From contig VZTI01004084.1 of assembly GCA_013397865.1 (NCBI GenBank), forward strand, positions 100,990-164,989: 64,000 nucleotides of DNA, in the 5' to 3' direction. Shown here piece by piece: positions 1 to 13,704 of this stretch. A program made the position numbers and the translations under genes. Each line of letters starts with the position of its first letter. The stretch's first letter is position 1. A model generated the notes under the pieces. The model was not told where the DNA came from. It made no database searches and saw only the letters and a program-made list of their open reading frames with translations. The DNA is from Struthidea cinerea (lineage: Eukaryota; Chordata; Aves; Passeriformes; Corcoracidae).

Positions 1-293
1 CTATAACAACAAATTGATATTGCATGAAGTAACTTCTAATATTATTTGTGTGTGCAGCTCTGAAATGTCTTGAACATTTCTCCATGTTGTGTCTTGCTAC
101 AAAAATATCATACTTTGACTATGAGCTTTTATGCCAAAGACCCTCAAGGGACAGAGGCTTGCATCACATACAGATGACTGTATTAGTTTCTGCAAACCCC
201 AGGAAAATTAATTAGTGAAGTTCAGTTTATAGTGCACTAATTCTTTAATCTTTGAATAGTTTTTACCCTTTTTTTTGTTTTCTTTCAACTTAG
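1..293 (+). other. STK3: 3' end of an STK3 intron (partial)
   Basis: AT-rich non-coding sequence that ends in a pyrimidine-rich run of mostly T (about 261-288) and an AG at 292-293, immediately before the recognised STK3 exon. Its 5' end lies outside the window. No repeat or other gene is recognisable here. Confidence 0.85.
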
Positions 294-469
294 GAAATGC
301 TACTTCACCACAAGTTCAAAGACCGTCTTTCATGGACTACTTTGATAAACAAGATTCCAAGAATAAAAGCCCTGAAAACTGTAACCAGAACATGCATGAA
401 CCTTACCACATATCCAAAAACGTTTTCCCTGATAACTGGAAAGTCCCTCAAGATGGAGACTTTGATTTC
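294..469 (+). CDS. STK3: STK3 (MST2) penultimate coding exon
   Basis: STK3/MST2 is the cytoplasmic serine/threonine kinase of the Hippo pathway. It phosphorylates LATS and MOB1 with SAV1 as scaffold. This 176-nt exon encodes part of the linker between the kinase domain and the C-terminal SARAH domain. The first two bases complete a codon split by the upstream intron, and 58 full codons follow. The peptide begins NATSPQVQRPSFMDYF and ends VPQDGDFDF, which I recognise as the MST2 linker (about residues 382-439 of the 491-residue human protein). The acceptor is TTAG at 290-293 and the donor is GTAAGT at 470-475, so the exon ends in phase 0. The last few residues (DFDF) are the start of the SARAH domain, so the next intron interrupts that domain near its first residues. 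The ATG-initiated frame that starts in the intron at 275 is not used. Kinase-domain exons lie outside the window. Confidence 0.96.
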
Positions 470-1923
470 GTAAGTACTTTTTTATTGTTTAATCTCTTGC
501 ATGCAGTTTATTTTATATGTGCCAAAAATAGTTAATCCCTTTCTATAACTGCATTAATACAGGTAAAATAAGTAAACTCTCAAGAATGCTGTCCAGACAT
601 CTAATCTTTGTGCCTCATCCTGGTTGCTGAAATAAGTACACCTAATAAACACAGGTCTTTTTTAATGAGGAGTGGTGTGTGACAGTATACTACTTTGTAA
701 TTACTCTTTTTTTAAAATGTTTTTGCTTCCTTAAAATTTACGTGCTGTAACAACTTTAAAATTTGACCCAATTCTGTTTAAAAAAAAATAAAATTGCCAC
801 AGACGTGGAATATTGTTGTCATGTTTGCTGTGTGTCCCAGTGAAATGATAAGCATTTTAAACCAGATTGGAGCCATTTAATCAATCTCCTTGGAGATGTT
901 TAAGACCACCTACTGTTTTGCACAAGTCACCTTCTTGGTACTATTCCAATAGCACACATCTTTTTACATAGAACTATTCTGCCTAACACAAATTCATCTA
1001 TTTTAGGCTGGAGTTTTTGCCCTCCAGCATATGTGTAGTTTATTTCATTTTGCCTATGTTGCAAATTATAGCAGGGTCAAAAAGAAAATGTTCCTAAATT
1101 ATAGGTTGCACATAAAATGAAATACATAATTACTGATTAGAGAGTGGTAAGTAATTATACCTGGTTTTCACCTTTGCTATTTTTTAACATGTTTCAATGA
1201 AATTTTTGTTTATCTGTTGTGGATGAAATGTTCTTAACTACAGTGCAGTAGCTAAATATGATCACACGGTGCCTTTTTGAAGCACACTTGAGGTTTGAAG
1301 AGAATTGTTGTGTTTAATTTTAGGTGACAGCTGTAGGTGTGAAATTTTCTTTCCAGTTTTCACTTACAGCATTTCTACTTAAAGCTGACTCTTAAATTTA
1401 AACTACTGAGGTAAAGCCAGTTAAATGGCATAGTACAAGCTGTTGCTGCTGGAGAGTTTTGATTTAGTTGGATTTTGATTTGGGTGGAGTTTTTTTAGGC
1501 TTTTTTTTTTTTCCCCTATCAAATGCAATAATCATCACCTTGAAGAATGACTAACAAAACAGTTAGTTGCACTGTTCATTGGAAAATAACTGGCCATTGT
1601 TTCCGTGGGGTTATTATAGTGGCCATAAAACTACCTTTAGAACAATTTAACATTCAGCCTATCTTTTCCATTACTTGTGAAGAAATGCAGGCAAAAATTA
1701 CTCTTTTTGTAAATGCCAAGATGCTAATTCTGTAAGTACCTGTCATGGATAATTCACACATGGATAATCACGTGGAATTTGTTGACATTGCTTGTACAAT
1801 GAAGTTGTCTTCTTGAAATAGGAATTTGTCCTAGAACAAAACCCGAGGAGTTCTGATCTTCAGAAACTTCTCTGTTTTGTAGGCAAACCTTCCTAGTGGT
1901 GTTAGACTGGCAAGTACAGACTT

Positions 1924-2100
1924 CAGAATCCTAGAATGGTTTGGGTTGGAAGGGACCTTTAGAGGTCATCTAGTCCAGCTTTCCTGCTGTGGGCATCTTT
2001 CACTCGCTGTTTAAAGCTGTAACCTTTAAAACTTCCAATTATGGGGCATCCACAACTTGTCTGGGCAATCTGGTCCTGAGTCTCATGGAATTTATGTGAT
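1924..2100 (-). mobile_element. CR1 LINE 3'-end fragment
   Basis: Read on the - strand this is a CR1 3' terminus. The left edge carries the GAATCCTAGAATGGTTTGGG type end, then the GGTTGGAAGGGACCTT block, the ATCTAGTCCAG block and, further in, GGGGCATCCACAACTTGTCTGGG. These match the usual order of the avian CR1 tail. It is 5'-truncated at about 180 bp, as is normal for CR1. The inner edge near 2100 is approximate. Confidence 0.85.
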
Positions 2101-5100
2101 GTGCAGTTTGTCCTTGGCCTCCTGAAAAGGCAGTTGCTACAAAATTGTGAGGCTTGTTGCTACAAAATTATTCTGATTGAAAACCAAATAGGATTTTGTA
2201 AAAAGTGAATAACTATTTGTATGGGCTCTGTGATGGTATTTTGTTTTAAACATGATGAAGAGATAAGCCATCCTAAGAAAGAGTTTAGGAAGGTGCTTCA
2301 GTAGTGGATGTACTTCGTCAGATTAGTCCTCTCAAAAATACCTTTCAGTAAAGCATCTGGTACCAGCTGATGTTGTACAGCATGTGGGTTTTAACTGCCT
2401 GCTGATTTGAACCACTGGCAATTATTATTTATTGATATATCCTAGAGGCACTTGTATTTATATTTTGGACAGTGAGTGGCAGTATTGGCAAGTGGCCTGC
2501 AAGAGACTTTCTCAAAGGATAAATCAGCGGGCAGCATGCATAATATATTGTCTGTTCTTTGTGAGATCAACATGAATGTTTTCAGTTGCTGACATGAAGT
2601 CTTTAAATAATTCGTGAAAGGGATAAATAATGGAAACTTTTTGTACTAAATAATTTCATGCTGTTTTGTTTGGAATTAGCCTTAATGGGATCTAAAAAGG
2701 TATCCAAACTGTAAATGATGACAGTCATAATTTTATTTAAAGAGGGTATTGATACACTAGAACTAAAATATAAATGATCAAAATTCAACTTAATACTAGT
2801 ATACTAATAGTACTCCAGCTTTCTGTGTAAAAGAGGAAGGATGCTCTGTAAGCCAGAAGTCACCAAACCCATTTGCTGAATGAAACCTTTATTTCTTATC
2901 CTTGTAAGCCAAACACACCATGGCAGTTGTAGCAGCCAGTGAGCCCTTCACTTGTGAGCCCGGGTGAATGATAGGGTCATGCTAAGAAGAAATATTTAAG
3001 TGTATTGGATGGAAAGCCCTAGAAATATATTAGTGTATATGTCTGTTAAAGCATGAACTAGGAAGCAGCAATGCCATTGAGGTGGGAAAGGGAAGAGGAA
3101 GTAAAAACAAAAGTTATAAATCCCTGCAACTAATTAGTTTGCTTATTTCTGTATGTTTTAAGGTGAAACATGCAGAACTGGGAGCTAATTCTTGTGGCCA
3201 AATAGTATATTTGCTTTAGGTTACAATGATATTTTATCCTATTCTTAGTCTAGCATACTGTTTGATAAAACATAGTCATTTTATTTGTTGAAATGTACAA
3301 ATACATGTAATATGCTTAAAGCAGTTAGTCTTACATACTTGCTGATGTTTTTAGATAATGTAAATAAATGATACAGGAAACTGTTCTCATAATGTGGATA
3401 AACAAATATATAAAGTAAGGCAAATGAGCTTAGCGCTAGGTCTGTTTTGGAAGTTTTGGTGTGAGCGTAGTTTTCTGCCCTGATGTAAATGTTTTAAAAA
3501 CTACTTGCCAACACAAATATAACTAGAAGACTTTCCTAAGAAAATAACATGCTTTGATCATCAATCTGAGCTTTAAAAAAAGTAATTTTAGCAGCATTAT
3601 TTGTTCTGTAAGTATGTATTTATGCTTTGGGTTTTTTCTCTGTTAAAGTACATCTGTTTTGAAATTCAAAAGCAGATCTTAATTCTTTTTCACTGATGCC
3701 ATATGGGAACTTAAGATCTATCTCTGACTTTTGGTCCTGCGTGCTTTCAGTTCTGTGATCAGTCTGTGCTGGTTATTGATGTCATGTTCCAGGAATCTAT
3801 AAGAAAAAATTGTCCCCGCAGACCTTCAAGTTTTATATTGTATTGAATCAGGTATATTGCAAATAACTTCATCTAGACTTGATTCTGTTACTATATACTC
3901 ACCTTGAATAGTACATTACTCCAAATTTACCCTGTTTTATTTGCTTCCAGACTTAAAGTGCTGTTTTTCATGCAACAGAGGTGTTTGGAATTTTTATACT
4001 ACATTTCTTCTTGTTTTTTAAAAAGAAACTGTGACCAAACAAAAAAAACATTCAACCTCAAAGACTTTTGAATGTTTTCTGTGAGTAGGAATTTGTATAG
4101 AATTGCTGGTTTTAATCTTTGTTTTCAGTTTTTCTACTGTCTGTTTTTGTTGTCTCATAAAAATTCTCAAACCCAAAAGTATGGGTCTTTGAATCTTAGG
4201 GAAATGTATTTCTGGGGAAGTACTTGTAATGTTTTGTTCTGCTTTTTCCACTTCAGCCTTTGAAGTGGAGCTGTTGAAGCTCTGATTTGATATATAGCTC
4301 TTTCAAAAAACCCAAACTAATGTTTATTCAAACTTCAGCTTTTATATTAAATTGTTAATGTGTATCTCACACTCAAGTATCATTGTGGACTTTTGCTTTC
4401 CATGAATTCTACCAGTCTATAGGCAATTCTCCTTCACATTTTAATTCTTTTTAAGGGGCATGTGGCAGATAGCATAATTAAAGCAGTATTTTTAATCTTA
4501 ATTCTGTCGGTTTTACTTGGAGTTAAGTGATGCTTTATGCGCGGCAAACCTTGATGCCAGTAAGTGTAATCAACAAGGTACAACTTGTGAGGAATAGGGG
4601 CATAATATCATTGAATAAGTAAAAATGCAGTAAAGCTCTGTAATGTATGGGTAGGATGTTCCTGGAAGTATTAATGATGCATGGTATAAGCAGCTTTTCC
4701 TAAGGAGGCTTAACTGTTTAATGGGCTGACTTTTAGTTTTAGCTCAGAAGTCAGCATTTTGGATCAGAATGAGAGCAAATGATGTGTTTGTTTCACCCAT
4801 CTGACTGGTCAGTCCTTTTAAGAACAGGTTTGTTTTTTGTAGATATTATGTATTCATATGACCATGTTGCTATTATGATAGCTTTGTTCTTTCCATGGGG
4901 AATGTTTCCCATGAAATATGTACATGCTGGACAGAGCTGTGTATTAAATGAGTAGTATAACTGCAGGGTGTTAAAGCAGCTTGCTTAAAATTTTTTTTGT
5001 CTTTCACAGTTGAAGATTTTATGCTGTATAACTTTTGTTACAGAAATTAGTTTTCACCAAGAAAAGGTGAACTTTTAATTCTGAAGAAGAGCTCAACATT

Positions 5101-8100
5101 TTTGTTATGTGGGGATACCCAGAGAAGTCTTAGCTTGCTAGATTGACATGCAATGTGTACATGTTGTAAAATAACCTGCTGCTTACATTTTACTGTATCA
5201 TGACATTTTAGATCTCATTAAGATGTAAAATTGTCCTGTAAATCCTTCTGCCCTTAATAATGTGTGTTAGAGTGGGACATGATTCTAACAAAGGATTTAC
5301 ATGAACCTAATTGATGATAACCTCTGAATTAAAATTAGTCAGAATGAGTTGCTAAAGTTCATTTGCACTGATTGAATATGTTATTTCATTTTAAATGAGT
5401 CATTTACTTTTTGTTATGAGACAATAAAATGTAAAAAGGCAAATCTGTTTATCATAGCAATGCTAGGGTAATGATTTCTGTCTCTAGTAGAATTATTTCC
5501 AAACAGGAATGGTATCCAGATTGTTAAATATTAAACAGTGAACATGTAGATCATGTTTTGCATGATAACTGCAGTATCATGTTTAAGTGTATATGCATTT
5601 TGGGTGACTTAAAGATTCTGGAATAGCAACAAAAAATTGAAAAGCCATCTGTTACTGTAGGCAGAATATTTCCCTGGATTTCAAAAGGAACAAATACATT
5701 AGAATATAATAATTTTGGAATAATAGTACTGCAGATACTGAGACTTCAGTTAACATTTGTAAATGTATAAAGTAACAATTGATTCTGTAAAAAATTAAAT
5801 AGCATAAAATGACTGAAGACCATCTAGAATTTAATTAAAACTTCATTAATAAAACTAAGCTGAGTCAACTTCATTGGAAATATATCCTTGTCCAGAATCT
5901 TGGCTGGGTTTATGCTGACTTTGTTTAAGCAGCGGATGAGTTTGTTTGGAACAGTCCTCTTTCTAATTAATGGGAATTAACATATTTCATCTATTGTCAA
6001 TCATTTCGGATTCTCTTCTAAGTGATTTGAAATTTTTAAATGAAGTATTAATATTGATTCATTTTGTTTTCTTTTTAATTAGTTGCTTGAATATCATGAA
6101 GCATTTCCAGATGCTGACAGGAAGAATGTTTTCTTAACTAAGCAAATAGGAAACTTAGGTTTCTGCGTTTGCATGGGCCATATGCATATGAGATAAAGGT
6201 ATTGCTGCTTATAGTTTCCATGCAGACTTTCGTTAAGTTCAGGCATGGCAAAAAGGGGAGAGACTGTAAAATTAATATAATGAAAATTATATGCTTTATC
6301 TAGGTCATTTTGTGAGGACAGTGTGAACCTCAGAAGTGGAGATTTTCCGAACCTTTTAAAGTAGGTGGCTGTCAGAGAAGCTTCTTGTGTCTTGGGTGAT
6401 TATTTACAAAAAAGGAAAGGTATGCCTGTGGGTAATTCAATGGGAGAGATGTTGGTGTTAGGGGTCCACAGTGGATGGTTTGCAGATTGTGGCCATGGTT
6501 TGTTAGGCTTATGATGCAGCTGTTCAGGAGGGGAGTTTTTGCCAGCGTGACACGTAAACTAGAAGTGTAGTATTGGTTGCTGGGATTTTATACGCAAAGA
6601 TAACAGAACAACTTATTACACTTCTTTTTTAAACTATGTAAGTCAAGTACTGACTAATTTAACTAAATCCTGTTTGTATATTCTGATCACAAAAGGAGAA
6701 TTATTGTTCATGAAGAGAGGGGGAAATACAGTACCTAAACAGAGTGTTTCTCCAACTGGTATTGAATATAGCATCCTTTCTCTTTGAATATGTCCCTTCT
6801 TCTATTAATATATAAGTAAATAATTGAAAATCAACCCTAGTAATTTTTTAGGCTGTAAACAGAATCAGTACTTTCTGTTAATCTTAAATTGTAGGATTAT
6901 TATAAAGCCGTTACTCTGACCACTGAGTCAAGCATAACAAAGTGCCAGTGCTGTACTTTGGCAGGTTTGGAAAGTGAATTGTGCTGTCTGACAAAGATTA
7001 TATAAATTTTTGTATATTAAAAGAGCACAGGAAATACCCTCTGAGAACAAAAAGCTTTTTGCATTCTTACATGTTAAAAACAGAACAAAAGGCTTTTACT
7101 TATCATTGACATACACACTGAAGGCAAGGCAAGAGGTCAGGCTTGAATTGCAGCAATTTATTTGAAGTTAGTGAGAAGAATGGGTAACTACGTACAACAG
7201 CAGATTGCCTCGGAGGGTTGCAGAAGTTGCCGTTGTTGTAAGTGTTGAAGACCTGATTAGATAAACACATCAGGAACTGTTTTGGTGGAGTTAATCCCAC
7301 TTGGAGCAGAGGATTGTTATAGGTGACCTGCTCCTGTAAATGTTTCCGATGGCCTTATTTTCAATGGCTTTTTAAGCTACTGCTGATGCCTGATGTTTCT
7401 AATCATAAAAGATGTTGAGAACACTTAGGTTTTTCAAGCTTGAACTCTCAAAAATAGTGACATACTCAATTTGTTTATTAGGAGCATCAGTGCTTTGGAG
7501 GAGCTAGACCTTGGGTAACCTTAATCTTTTTCGCAATTAGGAGTCAACCGTTATTTCCAAACATCAGTCTGCCTCTGGAAAATTTCAGCCAAGATTCAGT
7601 CAGTAAAACTTAACTAGGTTTTCCCTCCCAAAACTTTAAAGGATCCCTACCATCTTATTTTATCACATCAAATAGTTTCAATGTGCAGTGTGTTTTTTAA
7701 TTATAAAATAGTTTCTAGTGAGAAAACATTTTAAAACTTACTTTTCAGCCAACTTTCAAATTCTTAGTATAAAGAATGAAACTACTTCACACCAGAGTCC
7801 AAATGCTTGCATCATCTTAATGCCTTTTTTTACCTTATTAGCTCGAATGAGGAAAATGAGTTGAGAGACTGAAGCGTAGCTCTAGTATGTGTATTTGGTT
7901 ATACAGCAAGTGTGTAATTTCTGCATAGTTTAAAGAGAACAAAGGAAAGAAATGAGTGAAGCTGATGAGCTGGGACTGCTGCTGGTTTAAAGTAACATCT
8001 TGTTACCTTAGTAACCAGTTGTCTGTACTAATATACCTCTTTAGGATCATTGTGTAATAGCTCAGTAATGTGCATAGTTGAGAAGGAGCTTTGAAAAACT

Positions 8101-11100
8101 TGTAAAAGGCAGTTGTGGCTGGACAAGTTTTAAATGTTCCTTCTTTGTCCATCAAACCAATTCAGATTCAGGTCTCTATTCTCTTTTCCCTTACAATTAA
8201 AAAAACTGCAAACAAACAGGGAGGATATTTATTCCAAGGAGTTTTCGTGTTCCATGAATCACTGTTAGTGTCAAGACAGTGTACCACACCTTTGTGCGTA
8301 ACGTCTGATCTCCAAACTGAATGTTCACACCAAGGAGTGCTTGTTCCAGTTCAGAGTTTCAGCAGAATTCTTTGAAATCATCTCTATGTCAGTATCATGC
8401 AAATTTACCACTGGGAAACAAAATCTGCTCTTCTACTCTTTGCTATGATAATAAATGCTAATGAAAAGGAGTAAAAATAAAACTTGCCTCAGGAGAGTGG
8501 GCGACTGGAATATTGCAATATTGTTTTAAGTTAATTTTTATATCTTCTTCGTTTCAAGGAGGATTTCCTCATCATTGTTTGATAAAGAACATGGAATGTT
8601 TTTTATCAGTTTAGGTTTTTTTGCACTGGACCTCCCTTTTTTTGGACTCAAATGGGATCTTGTCAGATAGGATTCTAGCAATTTAACAGGAAAAAAAAAG
8701 CTGGATGAGCTTAGTGAGTGTGTGGCTAACTCTGAATAATCACAATGCTTGTATTAGATTTCTGTGCCTTGTGTTTTGATCGGCAGCCAGTAAGTACCAT
8801 GTGTAGACTATATATTAAGCATAGATGTTAACAATATTTCATAAACAAAATGCTGGAAATTAAATGGCTGACATTTAATACTATTGAGCTTTATGAAGAA
8901 TGGAAAAAAATCTGTGTGGTTTTAGTTTGCAAATGTCTTGTAGTATTTGAAGAAAGGCTTCTGCATTTAAGGCATTGACTTCAAGCAGTGGGCCCAAATA
9001 CTTGGACTTATTCATTATTTTGAATTAGTGTCTTGAGCTATCTGATTAGATTTGACTTAGTACACATATACCAAGTCCAGGGATTGTCCAAAATATTCTG
9101 CCTTACATGTAAATTTTATTTCTTTTCTTAAAACTTGCATAACTCAGATAGAAAAGGGAACTGCTATGAAACTTGAGAGCAAAGTCTGTATTTCTGTAGT
9201 TTCTGAATAACTTATTATTCTCATTTAGTTGTATTTTAGTAATGTATGAAAAGTGTATGTTAAAATTACCCAAATGTCATACCCAAATGCATTATAATCC
9301 ACATTTACTTTTGCTCATTGGAAGTTGTAGCATTGCTATGAACTAGTAATTTTATTTTTGGTGAAAAAAATGAGCTGTGTGCAGTGTAAATTTGTAATCT
9401 AACTCTTTGGAGACTTGACCTTTTTTTCATTCATTGATGTTGTTATTTGTGCCTGGACAGAAATGTACCTCATGGACAGCACCAGTACTTAAAAAGGTGA
9501 AAAAAACCCTATATGAAATCCCCTGTTGTGTGGAGGGTACACACACACGACAAATCCAACAAAGCAAAAAAATTAACTTGACAAGTTTTTTTACCTACTT
9601 TATACTTTTATATGAGTAAAAATTTAAAAATAAAACTATGCAAGCCCAGTATACAAAGCTGCAGTTACTGGCAAACTCTCCATAAAGACTTAATCTCATA
9701 CTTGCTAAAGTCAGTGGCGGAACTCCTACTGATGTCAATGTTAAGTTTCACTGCTGAGACTGTTAAAGCTACTTTCATTGTGTACCTAAATGGGGAACTG
9801 CATTTAGATTTTGGGTTAGAAATTTCACAACTTAGACTGTTTCTCTCAGCATTCCTTAGTTTAGGGCAAGTTCACCCAGTTCCTAAGAAAGAAACACTTG
9901 AAGAATTAACACTTCTCTGGCATCTATTTAATGCTCATGGTATTACTTACATTTGTGTTTGACATTAGGAGTTGTACGGATGTAAGAATAGTAATCAGAT
10001 AATCTAGAGTCTTGACGTAAATGTTCCAGGACAAAATTGCTCAATAGGATGGCTCTAAAGGTACAGTAACATGGTTATAGCTAGTTCAAGAAGCTGCTTG
10101 ATGCTCAGCTGAGAACCCTGACTTCATTTCCATGACAATTTTTAGTGTGCCGTAGTGAGAACTAAAACAAGTTACCTTAAACCATTTGGAAAATTTAACG
10201 TACTTTGCATTGCAGCACACTAGGGTCATGGGCAAGGTTAGATCTGCTGCTGAGAAACAGGAACTTTGCAGCCTGTGGAGCCTTGACTACATGATGCTGT
10301 ATGACCATGCTGTAGGGCTTGTAGATGTGAATTAGGTGGAACCTTCTAAAAACATGTTTGAATTTTTTTCCCTCATGGTGTCACTACAGTCCAGTATATG
10401 TAGTTGGTTTCTATATTTGAATATTATTCTTTCAAGTAAGAATGGAGAAAAAAGTGTTCTTCAAAGGCAGACCAAACTTTCACATGACCCTAAAAAGTTA
10501 TCTAGATGCAAAAAGTTCTGTTGATAAAAATGACCCATCCTGAAATGACTACCTCTTTTATTTTGTTGTGTCCTCTTTGAAGATTGTGCTTTTTGGCATA
10601 GGGAATACTTGAAGAAGTGTGTGAATGGAAGAGGAGGCTTTCTTTCTAAAGTGCAAACATTTGGGTTACTTTAAGATTGCCATTGATTATAGTCACATGT
10701 TGTAAATGCCATCCACACACAAGATGAAGATGTATTCTACAGAGATGGCTAACCACTTCAAGATGAGAACCATTATGCTGATAATGTTCATAGAAATAGA
10801 AATTTGATATTTCCATGGTGCTTGTGATGTGTGTGGTATAGGATGAAATGGGCTTTTTGATTTGCTTTTGCAAAGTTGTAAATTTTATCCCTATTTCTGT
10901 CTAAAGAGTTTCCATTGACTATTAGAATACAACTGTGAGGCAAGATGAAGAGACCTAAGTACACCTACTTTCAGGAAGTTCAGTAATGACGACATTAAAT
11001 TAAAAAATGAAACTAAGGCTTGTCCTTTTGTATTTTTTCTGTGACTTAAAATTTGGCAAGATGTGAGCAACTGTGTGCAGTCCACCTTCAGTGCTGCTTT

Positions 11101-11973
11101 ACAGAAACAGAGAAGGAATTGGCAGGAGTGTGTTGGTTGTAGTGCAGCTTGGTGTGTACATACTCAGCTGTTTCATTTGTTATCTCTTGAGCTGGTTAAC
11201 TTCCTTTTCGTGGGGTTTAAAGACCTAATTTCCAATGGTTATTCTTCCTTACATAAAGTTTTGAATGGTACTGTTACAGCCTTTTGAAGGAATGATGTTA
11301 TGGCCAAATAATGCGCCTTTCGCTTACACTGTGCAGTTACCAGGGTTTAAATCTAAAATTTGGCAGTGCCTTTTTATTTAAAAAAGAAAACTGAAAATCT
11401 TTAAGTCCCAAACAGTTTTCAGACTAAAGAGTATTTGCAATGAAAAAGAGATGGAAAAGAGCGGATACCTCTGAAGGGGATTTCTAAAGGATTTAGGGGA
11501 AAGAGTGGTAGGTGGAGGGAGGCCAAACTCCACGTTACTTACGCATCCCTGTGAAACTCAAGAGGCTTGTTTTCTTCTCTGTGCTGGCTGATGACTCTAT
11601 AGCAACAGCCCAGTGATCATCTCAGAGGTGGGCTAGTTCAAAACTACAGGGGAAGATAGTGACATTGGAAACAGTGGTTAGTTTGAAACTATCTGACCTG
11701 TTTTCCGTGTTTTAAAGAGCTGTTGCTATGGCAACAGCAGCTCACGGAGGATGAGCGCTGTGAAGGTTCAGCAGTCATGTGTGCATGGAGTGGCTGGATT
11801 GCTTCCAACATCAAACTGTGCTCCCTGCACCCACCTTTTTTACAGATTCCTATGCTACCCTAGAATTAACACAGGTTCATTAGAAAACACATTTTCCAAA
11901 CCCTACTGAGCAGTTTATTAATTTAACTTGGTTTCAATTAATTTCTTCCTCTGCACATCTCATCTCATTGCAG
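2101..11973. other. intron sequence without a recognised gene or repeat
   Basis: About 9.9 kb of AT-rich intron. It has short homopolymer runs and a few short open frames on both strands. None has a recognisable protein signature or a codon pattern unlike its surroundings. I see no clear CR1, SINE or LTR signature here. Old, decayed repeats could be present but would need an alignment to detect. Confidence 0.5.
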
Positions 11974-12048
11974 CTTCCCAGAATAGAACACCTCCAAAGA
12001 ATGATAGTACCCTGTGGTCCTCATACTGTCCTGTCACCAAATACAATG
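11974..12048 (+). other. exon-like block inside the STK3 intron (unproven)
   Basis: A 75-nt block preceded by a pyrimidine-rich tract ending TTGCAG (11968-11973) and followed by GTAATT (12049-12054). Read in phase 0 it has 25 codons with no stop, starting LPRIEHLQ. The flanking STK3 exons join in phase 0, so inclusion would insert 25 residues just inside the start of the SARAH domain. I do not know such an STK3 isoform, and chance could produce this. It is listed as a candidate cassette exon only. Confidence 0.15.
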
Positions 12049-13624
12049 GTAATTTTCTTCTGCAGTTCTGTATCCCATGTTATGGAAGTCAGCAAACATA
12101 AGATGTTTGACCATAGGTTAAGGAGAAATTATTTTCAGAGCTGAGACACATTCACTGAAAAAAAACCTGACAGTTTTAATCAGTGAATTGCTGTCTAAAA
12201 TGCCTCTACTGCTGGCAGTTGCCGTTCTAACATGTGGAGGTAAGAGGGTTTTGCAGATGGCCAACTCAGGACGCTATTTTACAGCTTTACATTGAAAATC
12301 GGTGCAGTGAACTTCACCTGGTGTCTGGAGTATACTGTGCTTCTTGTGAGAACTGTCACTTAGCAGGTGGACAGCAGTATAGTACGATAACGGAAGGTTT
12401 GGTTAGTAGAAGTTTAATAAAATTTTCAATTTAGGGCATTTTTCATGTTATGGAATTAAAAGAGTGGTTGTAACGTGACCTGTGTCTGAAAGGAAAGTAC
12501 ATGCTTGCCAAAAACAAATTCCAGGAGGAAGACCTTGTTTTTACTGCTTCTCGAATTCACAGGAGTAGTTGGGACCCCAGCGAAGCACCTTAGAGTAATT
12601 CTGGAGCCTTTGCCTTACTGAGTGGGAGCTATGACACAATAGAACACTCTAGCTAGCTGCTTTTTTTTATTCCCCAAATCTATTTGCATTATTTTAGACT
12701 TGTTGAGCCATGGATTGACAGTCTTCCTTCATCTCTAACAAGCAGATTATAAGGCCAAGTATGAATGAGAATGTTCATCTGTGATCTTTAGTTTGTTGGT
12801 TATGTCGGAAAAAGTAGTATTTGTGAAGGGTTCTCAACTAATCCCATTAAATGCAAAAAAGAGTTTAAAAACTGTGTTCAGATGCCGAAACCAAATGGTC
12901 AAAAGTTAAGGAATAGTTCATTTATGATCTCTTGACCTCTTATGGGCCCATTATTTAACTGAGTTTTAACTCATAGTCATGTAATTAAAAAATGTGTTAC
13001 AGTGCTATAATTAGGGAAAAAAGCAAAATTAAGGTTTCCTAAAGAATCGTAAGATGTTCTTCCTTAATGTCTTTCAAGTATTCGACTTAACATTCTTTCA
13101 CAGTTTTATATATAAAATCACAGAATGTAATTTCATATCAATTTAAAAAGGAAAAGGAGGGAGAAAAGCAACACTTTTTCCATGCACACACAAAAGCCTT
13201 TCATTACACAACATCAGTGAGGTCTAAGCACTGCATTGTTAACTGCTGGTACCCAGATCATATATGCTGACTGGCAGAGAGAGGAAATCAAAAGGAGGAA
13301 TAGACTACTGGGAGCCTGGATGGAGGGAACAGAGAATAAACAAAACAAGAAAGATCACCTGTCTTTCTGCTGGTCATGAGATAGGAGTAATATGAGCAGA
13401 TGCATTACTCCGAGCAAGACACAGATGGCTTTGACCACCAGTCATTGTGGCAGAGAGTCAGTCCAGCCTGGCCTTCATGTAATAGTGCACATGCAACAGA
13501 GTTGCCCAGTAGATGTGTTATAATGTGTACTGAGATGAGGATAGGGACTGATAAGGTAAGATATGAGAGGTCATGTGTCAATTATTTCTGCTTCCATGAA
13601 AAGTGGAAGTAGCCTTAAAATGCT
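12049..13624. other. intron sequence, nothing firm recognised
   Basis: AT-rich sequence. The part from about 13200 to 13620 is slightly more GC-rich and lies directly before the CR1 end at 13625. It could be decayed repeat sequence, but I cannot name it. Confidence 0.4.
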
Positions 13625-13702
13625 TTTTGAAGAGGGAGTTGGACTATATGGTCTTTAAAGGTCCCTTCAAACCCAAACTGTTGAATGATTCTGTGAATAT
13701 AC
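13625..13702 (+). mobile_element. CR1 3' terminal fragment (short)
   Basis: The order GGAGTTGGACTATATGGTCTTT, AAAGGTCCCTTCAAACCCAAA, then TGAATGATTCTGTGAA is the last ~70 bp of a CR1 element in the + orientation. A second CR1 piece with its own 3' end starts almost directly after it. The two are therefore separate insertions in tandem, or a duplication, and not one element. Confidence 0.8.
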
Positions 13703-13704
13703 AT

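Noticed and set aside
9612..9962. 116-codon open frame on the + strand
   Set aside because: No recognisable domain or splice context. It is consistent with chance in a 45-kb intron.
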